From Kitasatospora terrestris (GTDB lineage: Bacteria > Actinomycetota > Actinomycetes > Streptomycetales > Streptomycetaceae): a stretch of 64,000 bases of DNA. Shown here in pieces: positions 54,348-63,832 of this stretch. The translations under genes were made by a program, and so were the position numbers. The stretch covers positions 1,240,001-1,304,000 of the forward strand of contig NZ_BAABIS010000001.1 of NCBI RefSeq assembly GCF_039542905.1, read 5' to 3'. How positions within the stretch are numbered: the stretch's first letter is position 1; every line of letters begins with the position of its first letter. The notes beneath the pieces were generated by a model, which saw nothing but the letters and a program-made list of their open reading frames with translations, was not told the origin of the DNA and did not search any database.

Positions 54348-55604
54348 TCAGGCGGTCAGGAGGCAGGCGTCCCAGGGGGTTGCCGGGGTGGTGTCGGTGG
54401 CGGGGGCGAGCAGGGCCAGGGCGGTTCCGGCGGCGCCTTCCAGAAACGCTGGCCCTGCCGTGTCGAGCAGGTTGCGGGCCTGCTCGTCGGGGTCGGTGTG
54501 CGGGGGGTGGGTGGTGTCCAGAAGCAGGGCGACGGCGGACCGCAGCCGCGCGGCGTTGCGTGGGGAGGCGTCGGAGGCGGCGCGGTAGGCGATGTGGGCC
54601 AGGCCGGTGTAGCCGTGGCAGGCGGACACGTCGGTGGTCGCGGCGAGCGCCTTCGGATCCAGCAGTGCAGTGGCGAGGGCGGTCTCGGCGTCGTGGCGTG
54701 CGCGGTGGTCGCCGATCGCGGTGGCGGCGAGCTGTTGGGCGCGTGCGACGCCTGCGGTGCCGTAGCACCAGCTCGGACGCTGCGGGGCCAGCGGCCGGCG
54801 GTCGGGACCGGTCAGGTTCTCGCGGGTGATCCAGTACGGCCAGGCGTGCCCGTCGCGCCACCGCTCCAGCCAGGCCAGGATGGTCCGGATCGCCGCGCGC
54901 TGGCCCTCGATCTCGACGCCACGGCGCAGCGCCACGGCGAGCAGGGCGAGAGGGCCGGCGATGCCGTGCGCGAGGCCGTTGTTGCTGTGTCCGCCGGGGA
55001 AGCGCGGGTCTGGCTGGCCGGACGGGCCGTCTGCGGTCCACCAGCCGGGCAGAACCTCGCCGTCGTGCTTGATGTCCTCGGTCAGGCGGATCAGGTAGGT
55101 CAGGACCCGCCGGATCGCCTCGCCTTCGGGTGCCCGGCTCAGCAGGACGGCGCCGATCCCGGCCAGGCCGCGGATGGTGTCGAACTCGGCCAGCGCCGGG
55201 AGGTTGCCGCGTGCGATCCGTTCCTCGGCCCGCTCGCAGCGGCGCACCGCGTCGGCGGCGACGGCGTCGTCCAGGTGGGCGAGGGCGTTGTGGTAGGAGC
55301 CGGGCCGGCCTTGGGCTGCGCACGCGAGTGCGTGGGTGAGCGCCGGGGCACCGTAGTACAGGTAGCTGTCCGCTCCGCGGGTGACCGGGGTGCTGGCGGC
55401 GACCATGAGCCAGGCGCGAGCCGGCTCCCATTGGCCTCGGCCAGCGGCAGCGCGTTCGATGTGGAGCAGGGCGATGCCAGGCGCGCCGTGGGCGAGGGAC
55501 TGGGGCCACTGCGGGCGGGACGTCCACGCCGTTGGTGCGTTGGCCGGGTCGGAGAGCAGCTCGGCGATCCGGTCGGACAGTCGCAGGGCGGGGTGCGCGG
55601 TCAC
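54348..55604 (-). CDS. LanC-type lanthionine cyclase
   Basis: A 418-residue LanC-like cyclase. The zinc ligands are visible in SWCYGTAGVARA (Cys, about 281) and SACHGYTGLAHIAY (Cys-His, about 329), with HGAPGIALLHIER and FPGGHSNNGLAHGIAGPLAL as further LanC Gly-rich turns. It adds Cys thiols to dehydroalanine/dehydrobutyrine in the precursor to form (methyl)lanthionine. ATG 55604 overlaps the LanB stop (ATGA), so it is translationally coupled. Confidence 0.9.
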   Translation of the reverse strand: MTAHPALRLSDRIAELLSDPANAPTAWTSRPQWPQSLAHGAPGIALLHIERAAAGRGQWEPARAWLMVAASTPVTRGADSYLYYGAPALTHALACAAQGRPGSYHNALAHLDDAVAADAVRRCERAEERIARGNLPALAEFDTIRGLAGIGAVLLSRAPEGEAIRRVLTYLIRLTEDIKHDGEVLPGWWTADGPSGQPDPRFPGGHSNNGLAHGIAGPLALLAVALRRGVEIEGQRAAIRTILAWLERWRDGHAWPYWITRENLTGPDRRPLAPQRPSWCYGTAGVARAQQLAATAIGDHRARHDAETALATALLDPKALAATTDVSACHGYTGLAHIAYRAASDASPRNAARLRSAVALLLDTTHPPHTDPDEQARNLLDTAGPAFLEGAAGTALALLAPATDTTPATPWDACLLTA

Positions 55605-58600
55605 TGGTCACCGTCCCGGGAGAGGCGGGCGAGGGCGGTGGCGCGGGCCAGGTAGAGGACTTGGGCTTCGTGGTCGAAGTCGATGCGGTGCGCGCGGACG
55701 AAACTGCAGTGCAGGAGGGAGCCGAGCACGTCGTCCGCGTCGACGCCTTCGGTGTGCGGGCCGAGGAAGTGGCGGCGGTAGTCCGCGAGGGCGTGGTGGC
55801 GTTCGGCCCAGGCATCCACGATCGCTGTGCCGCCCGGCTCGGCGCGTAATGCGGCCCAAGCTCCGGCGGGATCCGCCAGGCGCACGGCCTCGTGGAAGAG
55901 CGGCCGGGGCGTGGCGGTCGGCGCTTCGGCGGGCACGTTGGCGACGAGCCACCGCAGGCCGGCGGTGGTGGAGTCGGTGAAGCCTGAGGCGATGGCGACG
56001 GCATGGGCGGCGAGCAGCGCCTGTTGGGCGGGCCGTGCGGGTTGGGACAGCTGGGTGAGGACGGCGGCGGAGTCGGCGCGGAACACGTCCTCGGCGGCGG
56101 CCCAGGCCGGGCCTTCGCCCCACCGGCCGGTCTCCGTGTAGGAGGTCGGGTACACCACCTCGGCGAGCAGACCGGCCTGGTGGAGTTCGGTGGTCCAGGT
56201 GCTGATCACGGCGGCGGCGGGGCCGAAGCCGTTCGAGTTGGGCAGGGCGATGCGCAGCCGCAGGTGCGGGCGCGGGTCGCGGAACCGGACGAACCACCAG
56301 GCAGGGCGTCCGAGGCGGTCCAGGAGGTCGGGCAGGTGTCGGGTGAGGACGGTGTCCTGGCGCTCCTGGTCTCCGTAGAGCGAGGCGAGGAGCAGCCGGG
56401 AGGTGCCGGGGGCGTCGCCGTGGCCCTGATGCAGGAGCCGGGCGGTCGTCGGCTTGGGCAGGCGCGGCCAGGTCGGCGTCCGGGTGGCGGTGAGTGGGAT
56501 GGCGATCTCGTGAGCCCGGCCGCCGGCCCAGCCGAGGCTGTCGGGGTCGGGTGCCTCGACCAGCACGGCGTGCGGGGCGGTGTCGAGGTGGTGGCGCAGC
56601 AGGGCCCGGTGGCCGGGGTGGTCGAGGTCGAGGGGCAGGCCCTGGCTGTCGGCCGCGAGCATCACGTGTCGTGGAGCCCGGCGGCTGGTCAGCCAGACGG
56701 ACAGTGCCTCGTTCCACTGGTCGAACGGTGCAGTGCGGGTGGGAAGTTCAGGGGCTGCGAGTCGCCAGGTGGCCGGGGAGAGGATGATGCGGCCGTGCCG
56801 CAGCCGGGGCCGGAAGGGCAGCGCGTTGAGAGAGCCCCAGGAGAACTCGGTGACCTGGGCGGCCTGGGCGCGGGACAGCTCGGTGATGAGGCGGGCCAGC
56901 GGCGGCGTGTGGGTGCGCAGGTTCAGGGCGTGGGTGGCGGCGGCCTCGATCCTGACTCCGAGGGCCGGCGCCGCCAGGAACATCCGGCGGCCGTCGCAGC
57001 CGACTGCTAGGTCCTCCGGTCGCAGGACGCCGTCGGCTGCGGGGCGGTGCTCTGCGAGGCTGATCACCAGCTGGCCGGTGGCCAGGCTGCGGGCCACGTG
57101 CCCGGTCGCGGCGTCCAGCGGCGGGAACGACAGCTGAGCGGTCACGGTCCGCTCGTCCATAGTCGGTAGACCGGTCAGCACGTCGGTGAACGCCGCCCGG
57201 CGCTCCGGGGGGAGGAGGTGGAGGAACCGGCCGACCGAGACGCCGGCCGACCGAGACGCCGAGACCACCTCCAGGAGAAACTGACCGCGGTCGAGCGCCT
57301 GCGTGCTTCGGGCGTGGAGGCGGGCGACGACCTCCAGGTGCGGCGGGAACCGGCGCTGTTCCGGGCTCGGCGCGAGGGAGGCCAGCAGCCCGTCATCCAC
57401 GATGACCTCGCGCTGGCCGTCGAGGGCCGCCCGCTGGGCGAAGGCGGCCAGCACCTCGTCCCGGGCGTCGAACCGTGGTGCCTCGGCGGGCCGGGCGCCG
57501 GGGTACCCGTCAGGCCAACCGATCCCGCTGTCCGCCACCATGTCCAGCAGCGGCACCAGCGCCCCTCGGCCGTACCGCTCGTAGAAGCGCTGGTGATAAG
57601 CCCGCCATGCGGCTGTGCCCTTGGGGAACGCGCTGACGCGGGTGAGCAGTTCGGCCGCCCGGGCGGCCTCGTGCGCGACGGCCTCGGGCAGGACGAGGTC
57701 GGCGTCCAGCAGGAGGTCGACGGCCAGCCCCGGACGCTCCGTCCCAGAGAGGCCGTCCAGAGCGGTCCGGGCGACGCGGCCGGGCTGCCGGTTGTGGTCG
57801 GCGAGCAGGGCGTGGGCGGACCGCAGGTCCTCCAGCAGGTCGGCGCTGGAGGCGACGTCGTCGGCGTCGGCCCGTTCCAGGGCGGCCAGCAGGTGCGCAA
57901 GCGGGTCCGGTTCGGTCGCCGGGGCATGGAGGCTTGTGATCAGCGCCCGGGACGCGACCAGCTCGCCCAGCGCACCACTGATCCGGCTGGCGGGTACGGT
58001 GGGGAACTCGGCGGCGAGCTTGTCGGCCAGGTCCTGGATGCGGATCGGGTGGCGGGCAGCGGCGAGGGCTAACGCGACCGGGCGGGTGTGGCGCAGGGTC
58101 GTCTCGGTGACGGTCGTGCTGCCGTCGGGACGCGTCAACGGCTGGTGAGGGACCACGAGGCGATCCCCGCGTACATGGGCGGTGGTGTTCGCGGTCACCT
58201 CCAGCCGGGCCAGCAGACCGGGGCACCGTTCCAGGCGCTCGACGGCCCCGGAGAGCCAGGCCGCCGACGCCCGGGCCACCGGGCGGTGGTCGTCTCCCCA
58301 CCGGACCGAGGACAACGGGCGGAAGGTGGCCGCCTGCACACCGGCGAACAGCCCGAACGGGGTCGACCGGCCCTGGGCGCGCAACAGGTAGCAGGCCGTG
58401 GATAGAACGGCACGGCGTACTTCGCGTACTGCCGGCTGCGGGGACGAGGTCAGCTGCTCGACGCTGCGGGCCAGGACCGGACTCGCCAGCGACAGCGCCT
58501 CTGCCAGATGGTCATCGGCCCACACCGCGCGCAGCCACTCCACCCGCTGGAGCGTCAGGTCGGTGCCGTCGGTGGTGAGGTCCGGCCAGGCGGGCACTGG

Positions 58601-58678
58601 CAGGTCGGGGTGGGCTACGGCTCGCACCAACGCCACGCCGGCGGCGCGGTAGGGAGCCGTGGGAGCAGGTGGACGCAT
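55601..58678 (-). CDS. Full-length class I lanthipeptide dehydratase (LanB)
   Basis: A 1025-residue enzyme. The N-terminal part (about 1-690) is the tRNA-dependent glutamylation domain (LRAQGRSTPFGLFAGV, a LanB hallmark at about 100-115; YGRGALVPLLDMV; RPRLRHGRIILSPATWRL). The C-terminal part is SpaB_C elimination (LYGDQERQDTVLTRHLP, WWFVRFRDPRPHLRLRI). It dehydrates Ser/Thr in the core peptide using Glu-tRNA. It is first of the modification operon, separated from the precursor gene by a strong hairpin. Class I LanBs are often split in actinomycetes; this one is complete. Confidence 0.92.
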   Translation of the reverse strand: MRPPAPTAPYRAAGVALVRAVAHPDLPVPAWPDLTTDGTDLTLQRVEWLRAVWADDHLAEALSLASPVLARSVEQLTSSPQPAVREVRRAVLSTACYLLRAQGRSTPFGLFAGVQAATFRPLSSVRWGDDHRPVARASAAWLSGAVERLERCPGLLARLEVTANTTAHVRGDRLVVPHQPLTRPDGSTTVTETTLRHTRPVALALAAARHPIRIQDLADKLAAEFPTVPASRISGALGELVASRALITSLHAPATEPDPLAHLLAALERADADDVASSADLLEDLRSAHALLADHNRQPGRVARTALDGLSGTERPGLAVDLLLDADLVLPEAVAHEAARAAELLTRVSAFPKGTAAWRAYHQRFYERYGRGALVPLLDMVADSGIGWPDGYPGARPAEAPRFDARDEVLAAFAQRAALDGQREVIVDDGLLASLAPSPEQRRFPPHLEVVARLHARSTQALDRGQFLLEVVSASRSAGVSVGRFLHLLPPERRAAFTDVLTGLPTMDERTVTAQLSFPPLDAATGHVARSLATGQLVISLAEHRPAADGVLRPEDLAVGCDGRRMFLAAPALGVRIEAAATHALNLRTHTPPLARLITELSRAQAAQVTEFSWGSLNALPFRPRLRHGRIILSPATWRLAAPELPTRTAPFDQWNEALSVWLTSRRAPRHVMLAADSQGLPLDLDHPGHRALLRHHLDTAPHAVLVEAPDPDSLGWAGGRAHEIAIPLTATRTPTWPRLPKPTTARLLHQGHGDAPGTSRLLLASLYGDQERQDTVLTRHLPDLLDRLGRPAWWFVRFRDPRPHLRLRIALPNSNGFGPAAAVISTWTTELHQAGLLAEVVYPTSYTETGRWGEGPAWAAAEDVFRADSAAVLTQLSQPARPAQQALLAAHAVAIASGFTDSTTAGLRWLVANVPAEAPTATPRPLFHEAVRLADPAGAWAALRAEPGGTAIVDAWAERHHALADYRRHFLGPHTEGVDADDVLGSLLHCSFVRAHRIDFDHEAQVLYLARATALARLSRDGDQ

Positions 58679-58715
58679 GGCGGGGGCCTCGGGTTGTGGA
58701 GTTGGTGGGGGTGCT

Positions 58716-58751
58716 GGCCGGGTGCCGGGACAGGTGTCCTGGCACCCGGCC
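58716..58751 (-). terminator. Attenuator-like hairpin between precursor and lanB
   Basis: An 11-bp perfect stem GGCCGGGTGCC / GGCACCCGGCC; after one mismatch the inner 5-bp stem GGACA/TGTCC closes a GG loop. It begins 9 bp after the precursor stop and 38 bp before lanB. Such a partial terminator lets the precursor be made in excess over the enzymes. Confidence 0.7.
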
Positions 58752-58759
58752 GGGCGGGG

Positions 58760-58927
58760 TCAGTGCACGCCGGTGGTGCAGGCGCCGCAGGTGGAGCCGC
58801 AGCCGTCGTCTGTGAGCACCTGCAGGCTGGCGGCGTCCGCCACCTCAACGGCCGCGACGTCGAGGTCGAAGTCGTCGGCGAAGGTCACCGGGGCGGCCGG
58901 GGCCTGCGGCTGGATCTGCTGTGCCAT
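58760..58927 (-). CDS. FxLD-family lanthipeptide precursor
   Basis: A 55-codon gene from ATG 58927 with an excellent ribosome binding site (GGAGGA 4 nt upstream). The leader contains the family signature FDLDV at residues 20-24, then VEVADAASLQVL. The core ends DDGCGSTCGACTTGVH, with three Cys (43, 47, 50) and one Ser plus three Thr (45, 46, 51, 52) available for ring formation. The LanB, LanC and SpaB_C/PCMT genes follow directly. The Asp residues before the first Cys are candidate methyltransferase targets. The gene is short and easily missed by gene finders. Confidence 0.88.
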   Translation of the reverse strand: MAQQIQPQAPAAPVTFADDFDLDVAAVEVADAASLQVLTDDGCGSTCGACTTGVH

Positions 58928-59155
58928 CTGTTCCTCCTGTGCGATTCCTTGCGGACCTGGTGTCGGGGCGCGGGGTTGCGCCCCGCATCACCAGGAGACG
59001 GTGATACGGGTGCGGATCTTCTCGATCACACGACCCGCGGGGTCGGTTGTCCGGCGTGCTCGGGCCCACGCGGCGGGAGAGGTGCTCGTGATCGGACCGG
59101 CGTCGCGTCAATGAGCAGCCGGCCAACAGCCCTCAAGGCCGACGGATCACACGTT

Positions 59156-59596
59156 TCACCGGGCATTCCTTGGCGTGTTGTCGGCGGCGAGGAGAACCCT
59201 CGCCCACACCTTCTTGGAAGTCCGGGACGTCGCCACCGCCATGTCGTCGGAGAGCTTGCGTACAAGGATCAGGCCGCGGCCGTTCTCGCCTCGGGGCACG
59301 GAGGTTCGGGGCACTGCCAGGTCAGGGCGTCCGTCCAGGACCTCGATTCGACAGTCGTCTGCTATCTCCTGGACATGGAGCCCAACCTCGCTGCCCGGGT
59401 CGCTGCCGTGTTGGACGGCATTGGTCACCAGCTCCGAGCAGATGGAGACCACATCATCAACCCGGTCTCCCTCCCAACCCCACCCTTTGAGCAGTAAACG
59501 CACATCCCGGCGCGCCTCGGCAACCGCTTCTGGGACGGCGGCGAAGGTAGCCTGCCACTGGCGAAGACGGGCTCTCGGCTGCTCGACGGCCACCAT
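59156..59596 (-). CDS. RsbW-like ATP-binding protein (HATPase_c_2)
   Basis: A 146-residue GHKL ATPase: SICSELVTNAVQHG (N box), EVLDGRPDLA (G1 region, with DGR rather than DNG) and ENGRGLILVRKL (G2). ATG 59596 is preferred over 59602 because GAGGAG then lies 8 nt upstream. It is adjacent to the FxLD precursor gene and divergent from the regulator at 59848, an arrangement common around Streptomyces RiPP clusters. It probably acts as an anti-sigma or regulatory kinase. Confidence 0.8.
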   Translation of the reverse strand: MVAVEQPRARLRQWQATFAAVPEAVAEARRDVRLLLKGWGWEGDRVDDVVSICSELVTNAVQHGSDPGSEVGLHVQEIADDCRIEVLDGRPDLAVPRTSVPRGENGRGLILVRKLSDDMAVATSRTSKKVWARVLLAADNTPRNAR

Positions 59597-59847
59597 GTGC
59601 ATCGCTCCTCATCAGGAGCGTCTGGACGCCCCGGGGCTGGTTGCTTGCGGGGATCAACAGTGGACCTGCCGACGGGACATAGCCACAGTCACAGGAGCGA
59701 CAGTTCGTTCTCATTCGGCTGAGGTGAAGGACAAATCACGGACAAGTAGCTGACGATTCATCAGAGACTCCTGCAGACCTGTTGCCGTAGTGGTAGGCAA
59801 GGGGTCAGGTAGTTCGCAGCTGGGGCCGCGGCCCCGAAAGGACCGCG

Positions 59848-61194
59848 ATGAGCAGCAATCTGTTCGATGCCTTAGTCGCCCGCGAGGGAATGGACTTTCG
59901 CACCTTCCACGCCGAGTACCGACGTGTCGCATCGGAGCTCTACCGGGAGACCTGCGATCTCGCATTCAAGAACCCCACCCTGACGGACAAGAGCTTCCAG
60001 CGCTGGCGCAGCGGGGACGTCACCCGGCCACACCACCCCACACCCGCGATTCTCAAGAGCATGTTCGGCCGGCCCATGCACGAACTGCTCGCGCCCTGCA
60101 CCGACGAGCAGGTCCAAGCGCTGCAAGCAGCGCAGGCACCTGTGCTCGATGAGAGAGAACTGGCCATGACCGCACGAGATGCCCGTGCCCACGCCGCCGA
60201 AGCAGCATCCCAGCTGCTGCCCGATCTCAGCCTCGACCAGCTCGAAGACGACCTGGTGCGCCTGGTCCGGTCCACGAGCTCCAGGCCGCCCCACGTGGTC
60301 TTCGGCCAGGGGAAGGAACTGCTAGACCTGGCGAAGGTGATGTTGGACCGCACCCAGGTGCTGTCGCAGCGAGGACGGCTGTTCCTCGTCGCCGGCCAAG
60401 CGTCGGCGCTGTTGGCCGCGTGCGCTTTCGACCTCGGCTCCATGCCCAACGCCTTCGAACTGACACGAGCAGCTGCGCTCTACGGACAGGTCGCGGAGAA
60501 CGGACCGCTCCAGGCTTACTCTCACGGCTACCTGGCTGTGCTGTACTACTGGAGCGGCAACCCGGCTCAAGCCGTCCGCCAGATCGAGCAGGCACAGACC
60601 TTCCATGGCGTCGGTGCCACAGGAGAAGCGCGACTGGCGGCGATCGCGGCCCGCGCCTACGCGCACCTTGGCCGCGCCGACGAGTCCCACGCCGCAATGC
60701 AGCGGAGCGTGGCAGACCGCACCTCTGCCGCAGACGACCTCCACGACGGCGTGGCAGGCGAGTTCGGCTTCAACCTGGAGCGAGTCGCCATGAGCAACAG
60801 CGCCTCCCTGCTGCTCCTGCGGGACGGCGCCGGCGCCGAAGCCTCAGCCCGGCAGTCGCTGGAGCTGATCGCCACCAGATCGGAGGGCGCCCCGCCACCG
60901 GTCGTGGCGCCCCAGGCTGGCGCCGATCTCGCCGCCGCCCTGCTGATGCGCAACGACCTGGACGGCGCCGTTGACGTTCTCCGCCCAGTCCTCAGCCTGC
61001 CTCGGGAGTGGCGTGGAGCCGGGCTCGCCGGCCGGGTCAACGCGATCCGAGGCGAACTGGCTTCACCTGCGTTCCGCAACGCCCAGCTCGCACGGGACCT
61101 CGCAGAGCAGATCGACGACTTCACCCTGATTGCCGCGCCACAGGTGCTCCAGCAAGGCACAGTGCGGCACGCCCTCGACAGCCGCGATAGCTAG
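59848..61194 (+). CDS. Putative transcriptional regulator with C-terminal TPR-like repeats
   Basis: A 448-residue protein from ATG 59848 (GAAAGGA upstream). Residues 1-75 contain RVASELYRETCDLAFKNPTL and TDKSFQRWRSGDVTRPHHPT, an HTH-like arrangement in which SFQRWRSGDV is the recognition turn, followed by PAILKSMFGRPMHELL. The rest is helical repeats (YSHGYLAVLYYWSGNPAQAVRQIEQA, ARAYAHLGRADESHAAMQRSV). This architecture matches Streptomyces XRE/TPR regulators found beside RiPP clusters. It probably controls the lanthipeptide genes, but no operator is identified. Confidence 0.7.
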   Translation: MSSNLFDALVAREGMDFRTFHAEYRRVASELYRETCDLAFKNPTLTDKSFQRWRSGDVTRPHHPTPAILKSMFGRPMHELLAPCTDEQVQALQAAQAPVLDERELAMTARDARAHAAEAASQLLPDLSLDQLEDDLVRLVRSTSSRPPHVVFGQGKELLDLAKVMLDRTQVLSQRGRLFLVAGQASALLAACAFDLGSMPNAFELTRAAALYGQVAENGPLQAYSHGYLAVLYYWSGNPAQAVRQIEQAQTFHGVGATGEARLAAIAARAYAHLGRADESHAAMQRSVADRTSAADDLHDGVAGEFGFNLERVAMSNSASLLLLRDGAGAEASARQSLELIATRSEGAPPPVVAPQAGADLAAALLMRNDLDGAVDVLRPVLSLPREWRGAGLAGRVNAIRGELASPAFRNAQLARDLAEQIDDFTLIAAPQVLQQGTVRHALDSRDS

Positions 61195-62219
61195 AACACG
61201 CTCTCGAGGATGTCTCGCTCCTTGTCCGGATCGATCCCGTGCCTGGCCCAACGCCTGTGCGGCACAGGCACGTTGCCACAGCTCAGCCAGGCCCACGTGT
61301 CAGCAACGGTCTCCGCGAGCGGCCGACTGCGGAAGCCGGCCGCGACCGCCGAGGACGCGTCGATGGCAGACACGCCCGGGTGGGTCCACCACAGAGGAAG
61401 CTCCGTCCACTGGCGCAGGCCCTGGCGGAGCAGAATCTCGTCTTCGACCCACACCAGCTCGCCGGAGCTGTCGGTCACGTCCAAGCACGCCTGAAGGAAC
61501 CCACCCATCGACTCGCGTCCGATCGGCGCGGCGAGGTTGTGAACCTGGTGACCGACGCGATGAACCTGGTCGAGAACGAACGCGGCGACATCTCGGACAT
61601 CCACCGACTGGATGCTTCTCGAGGGGTCACCGGGCGCGAGGATCCGTCCTCCCCGCTCGGCGCGACGCAGCCACCACGGCAGTCGGCCCACATACTCCCC
61701 AGGGCCGAGGATCACACCGGGCCGGAGCAGGCTCGTACGAGCGAGCCCGAACGTGTCGACCACGGCCCGTTCGGTGCCGGCCTTCCGTCGCCCGTAGTCG
61801 GGATTGACACCCGACACCCCATCCGGCATCTGAGCAGGCTCCGGGCCCGCGTCGGCCGGCGCCGCCCACACCGGAGAGTCCGTGTTCAAAGGCTCAATGG
61901 GCCAGCCCTCGTACACGGCCACAGTGGACACGTACACGTACCGGCCAGCAACTGATTCCAGAGCCCGGACACCAGCAAGCACATCACGCGGGCTGAGAGC
62001 GGAGGCGGACGTGTCGACCACGGCATCCCACGGACCTTGCCCAGCGAGCCGGGCCAGGTCCTCGGGCCGCTCACGGTCACCGTGCACGGCTTCTGCGCCG
62101 GCTATCAGCCTGCCGGACCGACCGCGGTTGAACGTCGTGACCTCCCAGCCGCGGGCGAGAGCGTCGGTCACGACCGCCGGGCCCAGGAACCAACCACCGC
62201 CCAGGACGAGAATCCTCAT
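61191..62219 (-). CDS. NAD-dependent epimerase/dehydratase (extended SDR)
   Basis: A 342-residue extended SDR: ILVLGGGWFLGPAVVTDALARG (GxxxFxG nucleotide-binding, residues 3-24), YVYVSTVAVYEGW (Ser), and YGRRKAGTERAV (YxxxK). LLRPGVILGPGEYVGRLPWW follows as in reductases acting on NDP-sugars or similar substrates. It converges with the regulator gene, their ends overlapping by 4 bp. The substrate is unknown; there is no other sugar gene nearby. Confidence 0.8.
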   Translation of the reverse strand: MRILVLGGGWFLGPAVVTDALARGWEVTTFNRGRSGRLIAGAEAVHGDRERPEDLARLAGQGPWDAVVDTSASALSPRDVLAGVRALESVAGRYVYVSTVAVYEGWPIEPLNTDSPVWAAPADAGPEPAQMPDGVSGVNPDYGRRKAGTERAVVDTFGLARTSLLRPGVILGPGEYVGRLPWWLRRAERGGRILAPGDPSRSIQSVDVRDVAAFVLDQVHRVGHQVHNLAAPIGRESMGGFLQACLDVTDSSGELVWVEDEILLRQGLRQWTELPLWWTHPGVSAIDASSAVAAGFRSRPLAETVADTWAWLSCGNVPVPHRRWARHGIDPDKERDILESVF

Positions 62220-62800
62220 GCGGCCGATCCTGCCAGTCCGCCTCCCTCGTGCGCAGCCGCCCGGCGGATCGGAGTCACTTACCGGTCGCGGAGCAGGTCT
62301 CGGTACCCGTCGCCGAGCTGCTGCTCCAAGTCGCTCTCGATGAAGTGCACAACGGCAAGGGCGTGGAACTCTGCCGTCTCGGGGAAACGCCGTCGAAGCT
62401 GCTGCCGTCGCTCAGCTCGGTCCACAGCTGCTCTCCGGGACTGGGCGTAGCACCCTGCCGCTGAAGCGATCACCCGCCGCGTCCGGAGGCGCCGTGCTGC
62501 CGGACTCAAGGTCGGCCTCGTCGACGTGATCGAGGGCGTCACGGATGACGGGACCACCCCGGTGTGGGGTGGCGGCGGCGCCCAGACCTGGTCGGTGACC
62601 GTGTTCGCGGACCCACTGCCAGAGCACCTGGTCTCGGACTACGTGTCCCCGACCCCGGAGAACGACAGCCCGCCAGGGCAGCCGAAGGTCAGCACACCGC
62701 CGGAGGCACCGCGCGGCACCTCCGGCACGTGCTGCCCCTACCGCCGGGAGTCACAGCGCGGGACTACCGGGATTTGCCGCACCATCTTGGCATTCGATCC
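62220..62800. other. 581 bp without a supported gene
   Basis: A minus-strand frame (62279-62557: RAERRQQLRRRFPETAEFHALAVVHF) and a plus-strand frame (62526-62700: VWGGGGAQTWSVTVFADPLPEHLVSDYVS) look like fragments of real proteins. Neither has a convincing start or full-length family match. Probably remnants at an element boundary. Confidence 0.4.
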
Positions 62801-63832
62801 TCATGGCCGTGTCGCGCCGAAGTAGTCCGCCGCCGGCATGGTTGACGCGTCGGCGACCTTCACGACGTCCCCGGTCTTCGGGGCCTCGACGATCTTCCCC
62901 TCGCCGACGTAGATCGCCACGTGGTAGACGGATGCTTCGCCTCCGCGGCTCCAGAACAGGAGATCACCCGAACGGAGTTCGGCTTTGGCTACCGGTCTGT
63001 TGGCCGTGGCAGCGTACTGTTCGGCGGCGGTGCGCGGAAGACGCGTGGTCGGCCAGTAGGCGTACTGCACGAGGCTGGAGCAGTCCCAGCCAACTGTCGT
63101 GGTGGCGACGCACCGACCGTCGAGGTATCCGTTGCCATCGGCGCAGAAGCCGGTTCCGGGCCCGGACGGGGTGCCGCCGCCGTAGGCGTAGGGCACACCG
63201 AGCTGCGTGAGGGCGCGTCGAACCGCGGAGTTTCCGCTTCCGTGGCCCGCGACGGCTCCGCTCTGGAAGCGGGCCATGCTTTCGAGGATGCTCGACACGT
63301 AGTGCTGCGTCTCGGGGTACGGAGGGATGCCGGCAAAGCGCTCGACCGCGGCCCAGCCCGCGTTGTAGCCCGCGAGCGCCAGCGCCCGCGGATCTCCGGC
63401 GATTCCTGATGCATTCGCCTGCCCGAGCAGACTGCACATGAACCGGCCCTGGGCCATCACCGCGTCACCGATGTCGTGCGGGGAGGCGAGTCCGTTGCGG
63501 TCGTCGTCCCGGCCCCAGGTCGCCCACGTCCCGGGCATGAACTGCGCCGGCCCCACCGCCCCGACCGGACTGACCGCCTCGGTTCGGAACCCGCTCTCCT
63601 GCTGGAGCTGGGCCGCAAGCAACGCCGGGCTCAGCGCAGGAAACCGGCACTCCTGCGAAGCGCGCTGAAGCCACGGCCGGTAGGCGGCGGGCACGCCATC
63701 GAGCGTCTGGATGCCCGGAGTGGAGGCGCTCGCTGAGGCCAACGCTCCGAGACCGGCAACGAGCAGCAGCGCAATCGCGGCGGCGAGCCCCGCGCAGACC
63801 AGGCCTGCTCGCTTCACAACTCCCCCGTGGGA
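62801..63832 (-). CDS. Secreted bifunctional lytic transglycosylase / NlpC-P60 peptidase
   Basis: A 343-residue secreted enzyme. The signal/anchor helix is residues 7-35 (RAGLVCAGLAAAIALLLVAG). An SLT domain follows: LLAAQLQQESGF (catalytic Glu), GPAQFMPGTWATWG and ALAGYNAG. Then comes a C40 NlpC/P60 domain: VGWDCSSLVQYAYW (catalytic Cys) and YHVAIYVGEGKIVEAP (His). It opens peptidoglycan; this architecture is characteristic of conjugative plasmids and AICEs of actinomycetes, where it makes room for DNA transfer. ATG 63832 gives the best signal peptide; an earlier non-ATG start is possible. Confidence 0.85.
   Translation of the reverse strand, partial: SHGGVVKRAGLVCAGLAAAIALLLVAGLGALASASASTPGIQTLDGVPAAYRPWLQRASQECRFPALSPALLAAQLQQESGFRTEAVSPVGAVGPAQFMPGTWATWGRDDDRNGLASPHDIGDAVMAQGRFMCSLLGQANASGIAGDPRALALAGYNAGWAAVERFAGIPPYPETQHYVSSILESMARFQSGAVAGHGSGNSAVRRALTQLGVPYAYGGGTPSGPGTGFCADGNGYLDGRCVATTTVGWDCSSLVQYAYWPTTRLPRTAAEQYAATANRPVAKAELRSGDLLFWSRGGEASVYHVAIYVGEGKIVEAPKTGDVVKVADASTMPAADYFGATRP

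Noticed and set aside
53553..55655. 700-codon plus-strand ORF opposite lanC and the methyltransferase.
   Set aside because: Antisense shadow spanning two real minus-strand genes; no family features.
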